Origin: G965261775 sp965261775
GTDB lineage: Bacteria; Pseudomonadota; Gammaproteobacteria; Eutrophobiales; Eutrophobiaceae
Assembly: GCA_965261775.1 (NCBI GenBank)
Contig: OZ253477.1
Location: 1,736,001 to 1,800,000 of the forward strand
Reading direction: 5' to 3'
Length of the DNA: 64,000 nucleotides
This document shows positions 10,201-17,912 of the stretch, piece by piece. The translations under genes and the position numbers were made by a program. The notes beneath the pieces are model-generated. The model searched no databases. It saw only the letters and a program-made list of their open reading frames with translations, and had not been told where the DNA came from. Position 1 is the stretch's first letter, and each line of letters opens with the position of its first letter.

Positions 10201-10243
10201 TTTATTGCGTATCGGTGAAATGAAGAAGGTCTCAAATGTATAA
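7205..10243 (+). CDS. RND-type efflux pump, inner-membrane permease
   Basis: Proton-driven resistance-nodulation-division transporter of 1012 residues, the expected length. It has a first helix at residues 10-30, two large periplasmic loops after TM1 and TM7, and clustered helices TM2-6 and TM8-12. The TM4 proton-relay motif reads GMVLDASIIILEN: the first of the two aspartates usual in AcrB-like pumps is kept, the second is alanine. The sequence resembles the broad HAE1/AcrB-AcrD-AcrF group more than the metal (CusA) pumps, but the substrate is unknown. It is coupled to the adaptor upstream, and its end overlaps the following L,D-transpeptidase gene by eight bases. Confidence 0.93.
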   Translation: MIATRLSLANPVALLVAVLLLLIFGLISFFRLPVQLTPELEEPEITITTNWRAAAPNEVEAEIVEPQEDVLRGLPGLVEIRAQAYEGRAEINLRFDVNMDMRRALVEVMNRLNQVPDYPDDADEPSISTVGQDARAIAWFIIKTAPGNDQPVETYKDYVEEVVQSRFERIPGVARSEVYGGSDRELRITFDPYKIASFDLRLDKVMRLVGTSVDVSGGFVDVGKREYSLRFAGKYGARDLGEMILDWREGRPIYLRDVAVVEDRLSDKDSFVLTKGTLSIAINAQRETGVNVLQVMSGLKQAVDELNAGALERAGLTMEQVYDETVYIHQSIKMLRNNLGLGIILAIFVLFLFLLKPSATMIVATSIPICLIASFSMMDMIGTTLNVISLAGLAFAVGMVLDASIIILENIVRLREKGLSPEKASRQGTDQVWGALLASTLTTVAIFLPVVFLRDEAGQLFSDLAITIATAISFSLLVAITIVPTAARLFLTNRRFVDPYHHLWERLCGIIMNLTCTPLRRSTWIILLISIPFAIIFFLRPQADYLPDGNQNLAFAFILPPPGININTLEKEMGAIVAERMQPYIEEVKEPYVQHYFFVAFSRGVFMGARAKHHEDVDELVPLINSVVQGFPDTLAFAKQSSLFRGFGSGRTIDINIQSKDLPALMDTALQAFFSIIPIYPNTRPQPGLQLSQPELRLIPNERRITEAGLDRSFVAAFIQTLGDGRFIGDYFDGEETLDIILRSTPWRTPEELGTIPVVTANTGTLPLNELVNVTRTAGPEQIRRINRRRTVTLQVSPPPTTSLEEALEIIQHDIAPKILQQLPEDGDIQYGGTADKLTTTLNNMASSFLLAITILYLLMSAMFRSFQVSLLVMLVIPLATSGGILALHIINLFTFQPMDLLTMIGFIILLGLVVNNAILLVHQARSAERAGADRTSAVKEAILIRLRPIMMSTLTSLFGMLPLAIIPGEGTELYRGLALVIVGGMLVSTFFTLILLPSLLRIGEMKKVSNV

Positions 10244-11183
10244 TGGAAATATCTTGAAAAAAATACCCGTTTTGATTTTAAGCTTGTTGGGTGTGTTGCC
10301 GGCTCAGGCCGGACAGTATGTATTTTCCGAATCGGGTGATACTCTGATCGGTCTGGTTGAAATTGTGCGGGCCAGCCAGCGTGATACATTGCTAGATATT
10401 GCACGACGGCACGGTTTTGGTTATCAGGATATCAAACTGGTAAACCCTGGAGTGAATACTTGGTTGCCCAAAGAGGGCCAGAAAGTGGTATTACCGTCGC
10501 AGTTTGTGCTTCCGGTGGCGACGAAGACGGGTATTGTGATTAATATTCCAGAGATGCGTCTTTATTATTATCTTCCAGCAAAAAAGGGACAGTTACGGGA
10601 GGTGATCACCCATCCTCTGGGTGTTGGACAAGAGGGATGGGCAACGCCTTATATGCGGACAAAAATTATTGAAAAAAAAGAGCGCCCCAGCTGGTACCCG
10701 CCCGAGTCGATCCGTAAAGAGTATGCGGAAAGGGGGACACCTTTGCCGACAAAAGTTGAGGCTGGACCTGACAACCCGCTGGGTGATTTTGCCTTGCGTC
10801 TGGGCAACCCCGAATACCTGATCCACGGGACAAACAAACCCTACGGTGTTGGTATGCGAGTCAGTCACGGATGTATACGCTTATATCCCGAAGATATTGA
10901 AGCGTTGTTTTTTCAAGTGGGGTTAAATACGCCTGTTAATATCATTAATCAGCCCTATAAAATAGGTATTAGAGATGGAGTTATCTATCTAGAGGCTCAT
11001 CCGTATCTGATTGAAGACAGGGAAAAATATCAGAATAATCTTGCCAGTGTGGCTGACTTTATTCTTGAAAACGCCAAGGGGCGCAATTATGTCGTTGATT
11101 GGAATGCTGCTTATACGGCTATTGATAAACCGACCGGTCTGCCTATCGCAATCGGTATGTATCTTCTATCAAAAGAAAGCTAA
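10236..11183 (+). CDS. LysM-like/YkuD L,D-transpeptidase
   Basis: Periplasmic enzyme that forms 3-3 peptidoglycan cross-links or attaches lipoproteins to peptidoglycan. A signal peptide (about residues 1-25, ending PAQAG) precedes a LysM-like segment (about 37-92, DTLLDIARRHGFG...LPKEGQKVVLP) and a YkuD catalytic domain (about 98-240). The catalytic signature HGTNKPYGVGMRVSHGCIRL is intact, with His197, His211 and nucleophile Cys213. Length and order match the ErfK/YbiS/YcfS group of Enterobacteria. The eight-base overlap with the RND pump suggests cotranscription; a functional link to efflux is not established. Confidence 0.93.
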   Translation: MYNGNILKKIPVLILSLLGVLPAQAGQYVFSESGDTLIGLVEIVRASQRDTLLDIARRHGFGYQDIKLVNPGVNTWLPKEGQKVVLPSQFVLPVATKTGIVINIPEMRLYYYLPAKKGQLREVITHPLGVGQEGWATPYMRTKIIEKKERPSWYPPESIRKEYAERGTPLPTKVEAGPDNPLGDFALRLGNPEYLIHGTNKPYGVGMRVSHGCIRLYPEDIEALFFQVGLNTPVNIINQPYKIGIRDGVIYLEAHPYLIEDREKYQNNLASVADFILENAKGRNYVVDWNAAYTAIDKPTGLPIAIGMYLLSKES

Positions 11184-11361
11184 TCCGTAAAGACAGCTTC
11201 ATTTACTCACGCCGCATTTGTCAATCAGTCGGGATCTGGGCAGGTATTCGGAATACGGTCTCGGTAAAGGTGGATTTGGTAATTTACTTCATGAAATATT
11301 CAAGCAAAAGTGCTTCGCTATTTGTGTAAATCTGCTTAATTGCCAGATTATACACCGATGC

Positions 11362-12111
11362 TCAGTTGAGCCAACCGCCCGTCGCCTGAATTGGCGTCAG
11401 GATATTTGTCTTGTTCACCCAAGCCGAGACAGCCATTCGTGGAACGGATTTAATGACTTCAGGCAGTTCGGTTGTTACGGTATGAGCGTTATCACCTTTA
11501 TATAATGGAACCTTTTTGTAACCAAGTACCGTAAAATCATTTATTAAGCGGCGGTCATGATTCTCCCCTGCCTTGACATCGGTTTTGATATCAAAACCTA
11601 GAACCGCGATGTTTAGTATGTAGCGCGTTTTTTCTACTGCGTTGACCGGTGTATAGATTGCATCCACATTATTCATATCATTGATCTTGAGTTGCAAGCG
11701 GCCTGTTTTTCGGTTTGAGGTCGTTGGAAGTTCTCTTGCTCCGAAAAATGAACGCCATTCCTTGCCATTCAGTAAAAAGCCGGGGGTATAGACTGTTGAA
11801 ATATCGTTAGAAATCGCGTACTGGCGCTGGCGCGCAGAATATTCCGGCGAAGAAAACGGGTCTTTCCAGCCGATATAATTCCAGTAATCCACGTGAAACC
11901 CAACTGGCACAAGAGATATCCATAGATCGGGATGTGATTTAAGTCGGCTCAACCAAGCATCCGCTGGTGGGCAACTGCTACAACCTTGAGAGGTATAAAG
12001 TTCAAGCAAACGTGCCTGTGTGACCGGACTGCTGATGACAATCTCAGCCTGCGGGGCTGCCGAATTCATGAAAAGAGAAAGGAAAAATAGAGATAGGCCG
12101 CGTTTAAACAT
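11362..12111 (-). CDS. DUF1223 family secreted thioredoxin-fold protein
   Basis: A 249-residue exported protein of the DUF1223 family, whose function is not established. A signal peptide (about 1-22) is followed by LLELYTSQGCSSCPPADAWL with a thioredoxin-like C-x-x-C (Cys44, Cys47) and the family's conserved PVGFHVDYWNYIGWKDPF. The fold suggests a periplasmic redox role, but this is inference. It converges with the L,D-transpeptidase across a 178-base spacer in which nothing recognisable is seen, and no partner gene adjoins it. Confidence 0.88.
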   Translation of the reverse strand: MFKRGLSLFFLSLFMNSAAPQAEIVISSPVTQARLLELYTSQGCSSCPPADAWLSRLKSHPDLWISLVPVGFHVDYWNYIGWKDPFSSPEYSARQRQYAISNDISTVYTPGFLLNGKEWRSFFGARELPTTSNRKTGRLQLKINDMNNVDAIYTPVNAVEKTRYILNIAVLGFDIKTDVKAGENHDRRLINDFTVLGYKKVPLYKGDNAHTVTTELPEVIKSVPRMAVSAWVNKTNILTPIQATGGWLN

Positions 12112-12801
12112 TTTCGGTTACGTCGTTTAAAATCCTTTTGACTGTCAATGACAGCTTATGTTAAACGGAAACAGATGTACAGGTTTGTGTATCATTTAGA
12201 AGACAGGTAGCCCCCACGCTGACAGTCATGTTGTTTCCCAGAAAGGTGTGTTGTTGACCACTCTTTTTATGTATTTACTAGGCGCCTCCTGACTACTCCC
12301 CGTCATCAGACGCCTCTCCCCAATATATATCCATCCACAACGGTGGCCGGATAATACGATCCCGTCGTTTGACACGCTTCTCCCGAAGCGGGGACCATAC
12401 TGAAATCAACCTTGCTGTTATTTATCAGGCATTTTCTATATTTTTTCCGCTCATGGGCATGATAGTCAGCAAAGTCAAGCACACAGGCGCTGCCGTCAGG
12501 CGCTTTCATCGGGTACCATCAATTCACTTCTACCTGTCCCGGATGATTTACCGTGCCTTGAACAACAGCGCATGGACATAGGATGACAACATAAATATCC
12601 AGACGCTGGTTCCGTCTCTAGTTCAGGGAGCCGGTAACGCCGAAGGGGATGAGGAAAGTCCAGATTCAATTAGCAGTTTGATGATCCTGATAAGCCTTCC
12701 GCTGTTTTTCACTAGACTGTGACATCTCCAGAAGACGCACCACGGTATCCTCGGGGTGATAGACTGCATTAACAGTGACGCTGAAACACCAGGGCTGGGA
12801 G
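12112..12801. other. Spacer of about 690 bases without a recognisable gene
   Basis: Short open frames exist (minus 12306-12509; a plus frame of about 40 codons ending near 12722) but match no family known to me and lack convincing ribosome-binding sites. One 11-base string near 12650 (GAGGAAAGTCC) equals the conserved core of RNase P RNA, but no surrounding RNase P structure follows. The stretch looks like decayed sequence downstream of actP. Confidence 0.5.
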
Positions 12802-14454
12802 TTAATGGCTTATCGCGCCTTCAGCGCCGAGACCGGTCTGGGAACGCACATATTGATCTTCAAAAGCCGCCGCTTCCCGCCGCGCTGATTGGGATTTATC
12901 CAGAACAGAGAACAGTGCGATGAATACAAACGCTGACGTCATTGAAAATAACGCCGGATGCTTATAGGGGAACAGTGGTTCCGCATTGCCCAGAATATCC
13001 ACCCAGACTGTGGGTCCGAATATTACGCACAGCACAGCGGTAATCAGACCGATACTACCGCCGGTAAATGCGCCGCGTGTTGTCAACCTCTTCCAGTACA
13101 TGGATAAAAATAGTATCGGGAAGTTAACACTAGCCGCAATTGCAAAAGCCAGACCTACCATATAGGCGACATTCTGTTTTTCAAAAATAATCCCGAGCAA
13201 TATAGCGACTATCCCCAACAATATGGTAGCAAAGCGGGAGACTTTGATTTCCTCGCCTTCCAATGCCTCCCCGTGCCGAATGACGCTGGCATAGAGATCG
13301 TGCGATATGGCGGCAGCGCCGGATAAAGTCAGACCGGAAACCACGGCCAGTATCGTGGCGAAGGCAACGGCGGAAATGAAGCCGAGAAAGACTTCACCGC
13401 CAACCGCTTCGGACAGATGCACAGCCGCCATATTATTCCCGCCGAGAATATCGCCCGTGTCAGCGTCCAGGAAATCGGGATTGCCCGTTACCAGTACAAT
13501 CGCGCCAAAACCGATGATGAATGTCAGCACATAAAAATAACCAATAAACCCCGTGGCATAAAAAACGGACTTTCTCGCCTCGCGCGCATCGGGCACGGTG
13601 AAGAAACGCATCAGAATATGCGGCAATCCGGCTGTGCCAAACATCAACGCCAGACCCAGCGATATGGCGGAGACAGGGTCCGAAATCAGCCCTCCTGGCG
13701 ACATGATGGCGATGCCGTTTTTATGCGTTTCAACTGCTCTGGAAAATAATGTCTCAAAAGAGAATCCCATTTTGTACATTATGGCAAGCGCGATAAAACT
13801 GGCGCCGGATAGCAACAGAACAGCCTTGATGATCTGCACCCAGGTCGTCGCCAGCATACCCCCGAAGGAGACGTACAGGATCATCAATATCCCAACTATA
13901 ATCACCGCAACATAGTATTCAAAACCGAATAAAACCTGTATCAATTTTCCGGCACCCACCATCTGCGCGATCAGGTAAAGCAACACTACTGCCAATGTTC
14001 CGCAGGCCGCCAGACTTCTTATTGGGAGTGGCTTCAGGCGATAACTGACCGCATCGGAGAAGGTATATTTGCCCAGATTTCGCAGACGCTCTGCCAGCAA
14101 GAACAGGATAATCGGCCATCCCGCCAGAAACCCGATGGAATAGATCAAACCGTCAAACCCGCTGGCGAATACCAGACCGGATATGCCTAGGAATGAAGCG
14201 GCGGACATGAAATCGCCAGCGATGGCCAGACCATTTTGCAAACCAGTGATGGAGCCGCCAGCGGCATAAAAATCTCTGGTGGTGTTCATCCGCCGTGCGG
14301 CCCAATACGTCACTCCCAGAGTCGCTACGATAAAGATAAAAAACATCATGATCGCGATGATATTCAAGGGTGGCCGCGATGTTTCCCCGGCAAATGCCGA
14401 GGTAGAACAGATTAAAAATAATATTCCCCAGAACAGGCGAATACGCCTAGACAT
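12802..14454 (-). CDS. actP: Cation/acetate symporter ActP
   Basis: Sodium:solute symporter of the ActP branch, taking up acetate and similar short carboxylates. The 550 residues begin with a cleavable leader (ICSTSAFAGE, as in E. coli ActP) followed by about 13 membrane helices. Diagnostic runs include RRMNTTRDFYAAGGSI, NGLAIAGDFMSAASFLGISG and FGTAGLPHILMRFFTVPD. It overlaps the preceding DUF485 gene by eight bases, the standard yjcH-actP arrangement. The acs gene that often heads this operon is not here. Confidence 0.94.
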   Translation of the reverse strand: MSRRIRLFWGILFLICSTSAFAGETSRPPLNIIAIMMFFIFIVATLGVTYWAARRMNTTRDFYAAGGSITGLQNGLAIAGDFMSAASFLGISGLVFASGFDGLIYSIGFLAGWPIILFLLAERLRNLGKYTFSDAVSYRLKPLPIRSLAACGTLAVVLLYLIAQMVGAGKLIQVLFGFEYYVAVIIVGILMILYVSFGGMLATTWVQIIKAVLLLSGASFIALAIMYKMGFSFETLFSRAVETHKNGIAIMSPGGLISDPVSAISLGLALMFGTAGLPHILMRFFTVPDAREARKSVFYATGFIGYFYVLTFIIGFGAIVLVTGNPDFLDADTGDILGGNNMAAVHLSEAVGGEVFLGFISAVAFATILAVVSGLTLSGAAAISHDLYASVIRHGEALEGEEIKVSRFATILLGIVAILLGIIFEKQNVAYMVGLAFAIAASVNFPILFLSMYWKRLTTRGAFTGGSIGLITAVLCVIFGPTVWVDILGNAEPLFPYKHPALFSMTSAFVFIALFSVLDKSQSARREAAAFEDQYVRSQTGLGAEGAISH

Positions 14455-14767
14455 CTTTGGATTGCCTGATATGGTTGATGATATTATGTATCAGGTGATC
14501 GAATTCCGTATTTGCCCGATACACATAGGCGCCGGTCAGGCAAAAACTCAGCAGGATAACGAATAACCCGGCTAATATTCCCCAAGTAATCATACGACCC
14601 TCAATCACCGGACGGGCAAAGACTTCCGGGACAAAGGCAATCACGAGGATAAAACCGAAATAGACAAGCATGGTGATGCTGGTCAGCAACCAGCTGAATC
14701 TGCGGCGCTTTCTTTCTAGGTCATGAAATTTTTGATCGGAGTAGATTAGGCGATAAAGGTATTGCAT
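14447..14767 (-). CDS. DUF485 inner-membrane protein (YjcH-like)
   Basis: Small membrane protein of 106 residues with two hydrophobic helices (about 25-48 and 60-84) flanked by basic segments. DUF485 proteins are encoded immediately upstream of actP and are thought to assist that symporter; the molecular role is not settled. The N-terminal half (LIYSDQKFHDLERKRRRFSW) is the typical family start. Translation is coupled to actP by overlap. The ATG at 14767 is preceded by AGGAGG on the minus strand (14775-14780), an excellent ribosome-binding site. Confidence 0.9.
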   Translation of the reverse strand: MQYLYRLIYSDQKFHDLERKRRRFSWLLTSITMLVYFGFILVIAFVPEVFARPVIEGRMITWGILAGLFVILLSFCLTGAYVYRANTEFDHLIHNIINHIRQSKDV

Positions 14768-14854
14768 TAAATCCTCCTGGCTTCAAACAGAAATCTATTG
14801 CATAACCAATCCAAATACTTCATAAGGGCAGAGTTGATTTGACAAGCACTTTGA

Positions 14855-15253
14855 CTATTTCGGTCGGACGTATAACACTAAACTGTGATCGACCAATTCA
14901 TAACCGTGTTCTGTTGCAATCTCCTTTTGCAGACGCTCAATTTCCTCATTTTGGAACTCGATTACCGTTCCTGTTTCCAGACAAATCATGTGGTCATGAT
15001 GGTCGCCGCGATCTAGTTCAAAGACGGAGTGACCGGAATCAAAATGATGTCGTATCACCAGTCTCGCCCTTTCAAACTGGGTCAATACTCGATAAACGGT
15101 TGCCAGACCTACCCTTTCATTTTGTTCAAGCAGTATCTTATAGACATCCTCTGCACTGAGATGACGTTCATCCGCCTCTTCCAGTATCTGTAATATACGC
15201 AGTCTCGGCGGGGTGGCTTTAAGACCGACTTTTTTTAAATCCCCTGCTTTCAA
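14855..15253 (-). CDS. fur: Ferric uptake regulator Fur
   Basis: Fe(II)-responsive transcriptional repressor. It has 132 residues: an N-terminal winged helix (about 1-80, with LATVYRVLTQF as recognition helix) and a C-terminal dimerisation/metal domain with HHDHMICLETG (85-95). Like the short Fur of Pseudomonas aeruginosa, it ends at LVLYVRPK and lacks the C-terminal Cys/His tail of E. coli Fur; the second cysteine of the usual C-x-x-C is a threonine. It is divergent from bamE across 103 bases, the typical gammaproteobacterial arrangement. No convincing Fur box was seen in that gap. Confidence 0.95.
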   Translation of the reverse strand: MKAGDLKKVGLKATPPRLRILQILEEADERHLSAEDVYKILLEQNERVGLATVYRVLTQFERARLVIRHHFDSGHSVFELDRGDHHDHMICLETGTVIEFQNEEIERLQKEIATEHGYELVDHSLVLYVRPK

Positions 15254-15356
15254 AGGGTATCCTCCGGCTGGATTTTTTACCTATAGTGTGATTATACTAT
15301 TAAACAATAGAAGTTATTGATGAAATTGACGACAACGATTATTCTGTTTCTCTTCA

Positions 15357-15707
15357 ATGCGAATCAATATCAATCCAATGAATAGACTGGTTATTTTACT
15401 CTGCTTTCTGTTTTTTCTCTATGCTTGCAGTTCTGCCCAGTTTCCTTATAAAATCAATATCCAGCAGGGTAATGATCTTAAGCAGGCGATGCTGGACAGA
15501 CTGGAACCAGGCATGGATAAGGAACAGGTGCAATTTATTATGGGGACGCCAGCAATTCTTGACCCTTTCCATAAGGACCGTTGGGACTATATTTACAGCT
15601 TTCAGAGGGGAGACAATATCCGCGAACAACGCCATATCACACTACATTTCGAGGACGACAAGCTTATTTACATTTCGGGCGATGTCCAAGCTGCAGACAG
15701 CTGGTGA
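15357..15707 (+). CDS. bamE: BamE (SmpA/OmlA), outer-membrane assembly lipoprotein
   Basis: Small lipoprotein of the BAM complex that inserts beta-barrel proteins into the outer membrane. Its 116 residues carry a hydrophobic leader ending in the lipobox LYAC (Cys24), then the BamE fold with QGNDLKQAMLDRLEPGM, the conserved QVQFIMGTPAILDPF and DRWDYIYSFQRG. Two starts are possible (residue 1, or Met8 at 15378); neither has a strong ribosome-binding site. It is divergent from fur and convergent with rnfH, the usual context. Confidence 0.93.
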   Translation: MRININPMNRLVILLCFLFFLYACSSAQFPYKINIQQGNDLKQAMLDRLEPGMDKEQVQFIMGTPAILDPFHKDRWDYIYSFQRGDNIREQRHITLHFEDDKLIYISGDVQAADSW

Positions 15708-15775
15708 TCTGACAAAGACGACATCCTCATGCAGATGACGAGCCGACCGCGAAACGCCAGATGCTATCCGTTTTT

Positions 15776-16069
15776 TTACGCTTTGTTTTTCGCCGTTCGT
15801 CGACGTCGCATCTCCTTGGGGTCAAGCAGTAATGGTCTGTAAATCTCTACTCTGTCCCCCGTCGCAAGAGTGTCATTCAGCGAGCGAATTTTACCAAATA
15901 CACCCACCTTGTTGATTGCCAAATCAATTTCAGAATAATGCGCTAGCAGACCCGATTGCATAATCGCGGTTTCGATGGTACATCCCTTCTTGACTTCAAG
16001 TTCAATGATACTCTGGTTGTCGGGCGTAATATAAATGATCTCAATATTGACCGTCGTTTTATCTTCCAT
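15776..16069 (-). CDS. rnfH: RnfH/RatB family ubiquitin-like protein
   Basis: Beta-grasp protein of the RnfH (UPF0125, RatB) family, function unsettled; it is encoded with ratA across gammaproteobacteria. The start chosen is the ATG giving MEDKTTVNIEIIY, which overlaps the ratA 3' end by 11 bases; an upstream ATG at 16099 would add ten unlikely residues. The fold is recognisable from IELEVKKGCTIETAIMQSGL and the closing DRVEIYRPLLLDPKEMRRRR. The resulting 97 residues match the family. Confidence 0.9.
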   Translation of the reverse strand: MEDKTTVNIEIIYITPDNQSIIELEVKKGCTIETAIMQSGLLAHYSEIDLAINKVGVFGKIRSLNDTLATGDRVEIYRPLLLDPKEMRRRRTAKNKA

Positions 16070-16496
16070 AAACAAATTGGGCCCGTTCAATAAACGCATC
16101 TATCAGTGAATCCGTGATTTTTTGAAACGGCCTTCCCAAGGCCTGCTGAAGCAGTTTGTTTTTAAACTCAAACTGCATTTCCAGCCGTACCGAACAGCCG
16201 CCATGGTCGTTATCCTTGAATCGCCAGCAACCCTTTAATGCCTTGAACGGCCCTTTAACGAGCGTTATATAAATTGCCGTGTCCTTTTGCATCGTGTTGG
16301 ATGTCGTGAATTGCTGTTTAATACCGCCAACAGCAACAGATATTGAGGCCGTCAACGTATCATCGCCTCTGGCAGTGATAGTCGAAGCCGTACACCAAGG
16401 TAGAAACTGAGGATAGGATTCAATATCGTTCACCAGCGCGAACATTTGCCCAGCACTGTATGCCTCAATATCAGCTTGTTTATTGACTCTAATCAA
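16059..16496 (-). CDS. ratA: RatA / Coq10-like START-domain protein
   Basis: A 145-residue START-fold protein. The family includes the E. coli toxin RatA, which blocks 70S assembly, and mitochondrial Coq10, a ubiquinone-binding protein; the ubiquinone role may be the ancestral one. Diagnostic: MFALVNDIESYPQFLPWC near the N-terminus and LKGCWRFKDND. It lies between an NSS transporter and rnfH on the minus strand. In most gammaproteobacteria smpB is divergent from ratA; here it is not adjacent. Confidence 0.92.
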   Translation of the reverse strand: MIRVNKQADIEAYSAGQMFALVNDIESYPQFLPWCTASTITARGDDTLTASISVAVGGIKQQFTTSNTMQKDTAIYITLVKGPFKALKGCWRFKDNDHGGCSVRLEMQFEFKNKLLQQALGRPFQKITDSLIDAFIERAQFVYGR

Positions 16497-16520
16497 AACG
16501 GCTCCGCGAAACCAACCAGC

Positions 16521-17912
16521 CTAGAATAAACCAAGTGCATTCAGTAAAATGGTGACCACACCCAAAGGAGCAACGTAGCGAAGCGCATAACGCCAGCATC
16601 GATAAACCCAACCGTCTGCCAGCCCCAACTCATCCATCGTTGAACGTTTGGACATTAACCAAGCTGCAAATATTGAAATCAACAAACCACCTATAGGTAA
16701 CATGATACTTGATGCCAAAATATCGAAAATATCAAAGAATCCGTTCTCTTTCGTCTGACCGGCAAAATTGAAAGAAAACGCCCAATGATTAAATGATAAC
16801 ACCGTCACCACACCCAGCATCCAAACAAGCCCCCCAGTTATAGCCGTCGCCCTGACCCGAGTCATATCATGGCTTTCCACCAACCAAGACACCGCCGGTT
16901 CCAGCAATGAGATGGCAGAAGTCCACGCGGCCAACATGAGCAGGATAAAAAACAGAGTGCCGAAAAAATTGCCAAACGGCATCTGCCCGAATGCGATGGG
17001 CAAAGTCATGAAGATTAGTCCAAAGCCGCCGGCAGGGTCCAGACCGTAACTGAATACGATTGGAAAGATGACTATGCCGGCCAGCAACGCCACGGTGGTA
17101 TCTGCTATGGCAATCGTGAGGCAGTTAACACTGATGGACGATCTATCGGACAGATAGGAACCATAAATCATGATTGCGCCCATGCCGAGACTTAGCGTAA
17201 AGAATGCATGGCTCAATGCTGGCAAAAGCATGCTGTCAAGGAAACTCTTGTCGGCAATCTGCGCCGTATCAATCACAAACAGATAACGAATACCCTCCAT
17301 AAACTTGTCGGTACTCATAGCGTAACCGACCAGGATCAAAAGCAGGATAAACAAGGCGGGCATTAAAAACCGGACAGCCTTTTCCAGACCGCTTTTCACC
17401 CCGCGGGAAATAACAATGATCGTCATCAGGATGAACAGGGTATGCCAGACGAGTAGCTTTTCTGGATCGGAAATCAATTCGCTGAATACTTGTGTGGTAT
17501 ATGCTGCCTCACTACCCTCAAATACCCCCGCACTTGTCCTGAATATATAAGCAATTGTCAAACCGGCAATTACACTGTAGTAGGAAAGAATGATAAACCC
17601 GGCAATGACACCCATCCAGCCAAGAAACCGCCAGGCGTGGCTCAAACCTTCTTCGGATGCCAGGGTCGCCATGGTATTAATCGGACTTTGGCGTCCCCGA
17701 CGACCCAGTAATACCTCTGCCATCAGGATAGGAATACCGACAAGAAATATGCAAACCAGATAAACAAATACAAAGGCGGCGCCGCCGTTTTCACCAGCAT
17801 GATAGGGAAAGCGCCAGATGTTCCCAAGCCCCACTGCAGAGCCGGTTGCGGCAAGGATAAATGCCCAGCGGGATGACCATTGACCATGAATGGAAAAACG
17901 TTTTGTTGACAT
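16521..17912 (-). CDS. Sodium-dependent NSS/SNF-family transporter
   Basis: Neurotransmitter:sodium symporter family protein of 463 residues with about 11-12 helices, using Na+ gradients to import amino acids or related solutes. The sodium-site signature GLGNIWRFPYHAGENGGAAF (from residue 29) and the unwound TM6 region are recognisable. The substrate cannot be deduced. It is upstream of ratA by 24 bases on the same strand, so the three genes may share a transcript. Confidence 0.92.
   Translation of the reverse strand: MSTKRFSIHGQWSSRWAFILAATGSAVGLGNIWRFPYHAGENGGAAFVFVYLVCIFLVGIPILMAEVLLGRRGRQSPINTMATLASEEGLSHAWRFLGWMGVIAGFIILSYYSVIAGLTIAYIFRTSAGVFEGSEAAYTTQVFSELISDPEKLLVWHTLFILMTIIVISRGVKSGLEKAVRFLMPALFILLLILVGYAMSTDKFMEGIRYLFVIDTAQIADKSFLDSMLLPALSHAFFTLSLGMGAIMIYGSYLSDRSSISVNCLTIAIADTTVALLAGIVIFPIVFSYGLDPAGGFGLIFMTLPIAFGQMPFGNFFGTLFFILLMLAAWTSAISLLEPAVSWLVESHDMTRVRATAITGGLVWMLGVVTVLSFNHWAFSFNFAGQTKENGFFDIFDILASSIMLPIGGLLISIFAAWLMSKRSTMDELGLADGWVYRCWRYALRYVAPLGVVTILLNALGLF

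Noticed and set aside
12640..12665. GAGGAAAGTCC core as in RNase P RNA
   Set aside because: Only 11 bases match; neither the flanking P-stem sequence nor the downstream conserved regions of rnpB follow, and the actP coding region starts within 150 bases.
13417..13915. Plus-strand open frames opposite actP
   Set aside because: They are antisense shadows of a fully supported membrane protein gene.
15320..15346. Fur box in the fur-bamE gap
   Set aside because: The best candidate matches only about 10 of 19 consensus positions, no better than chance in A/T-rich DNA.
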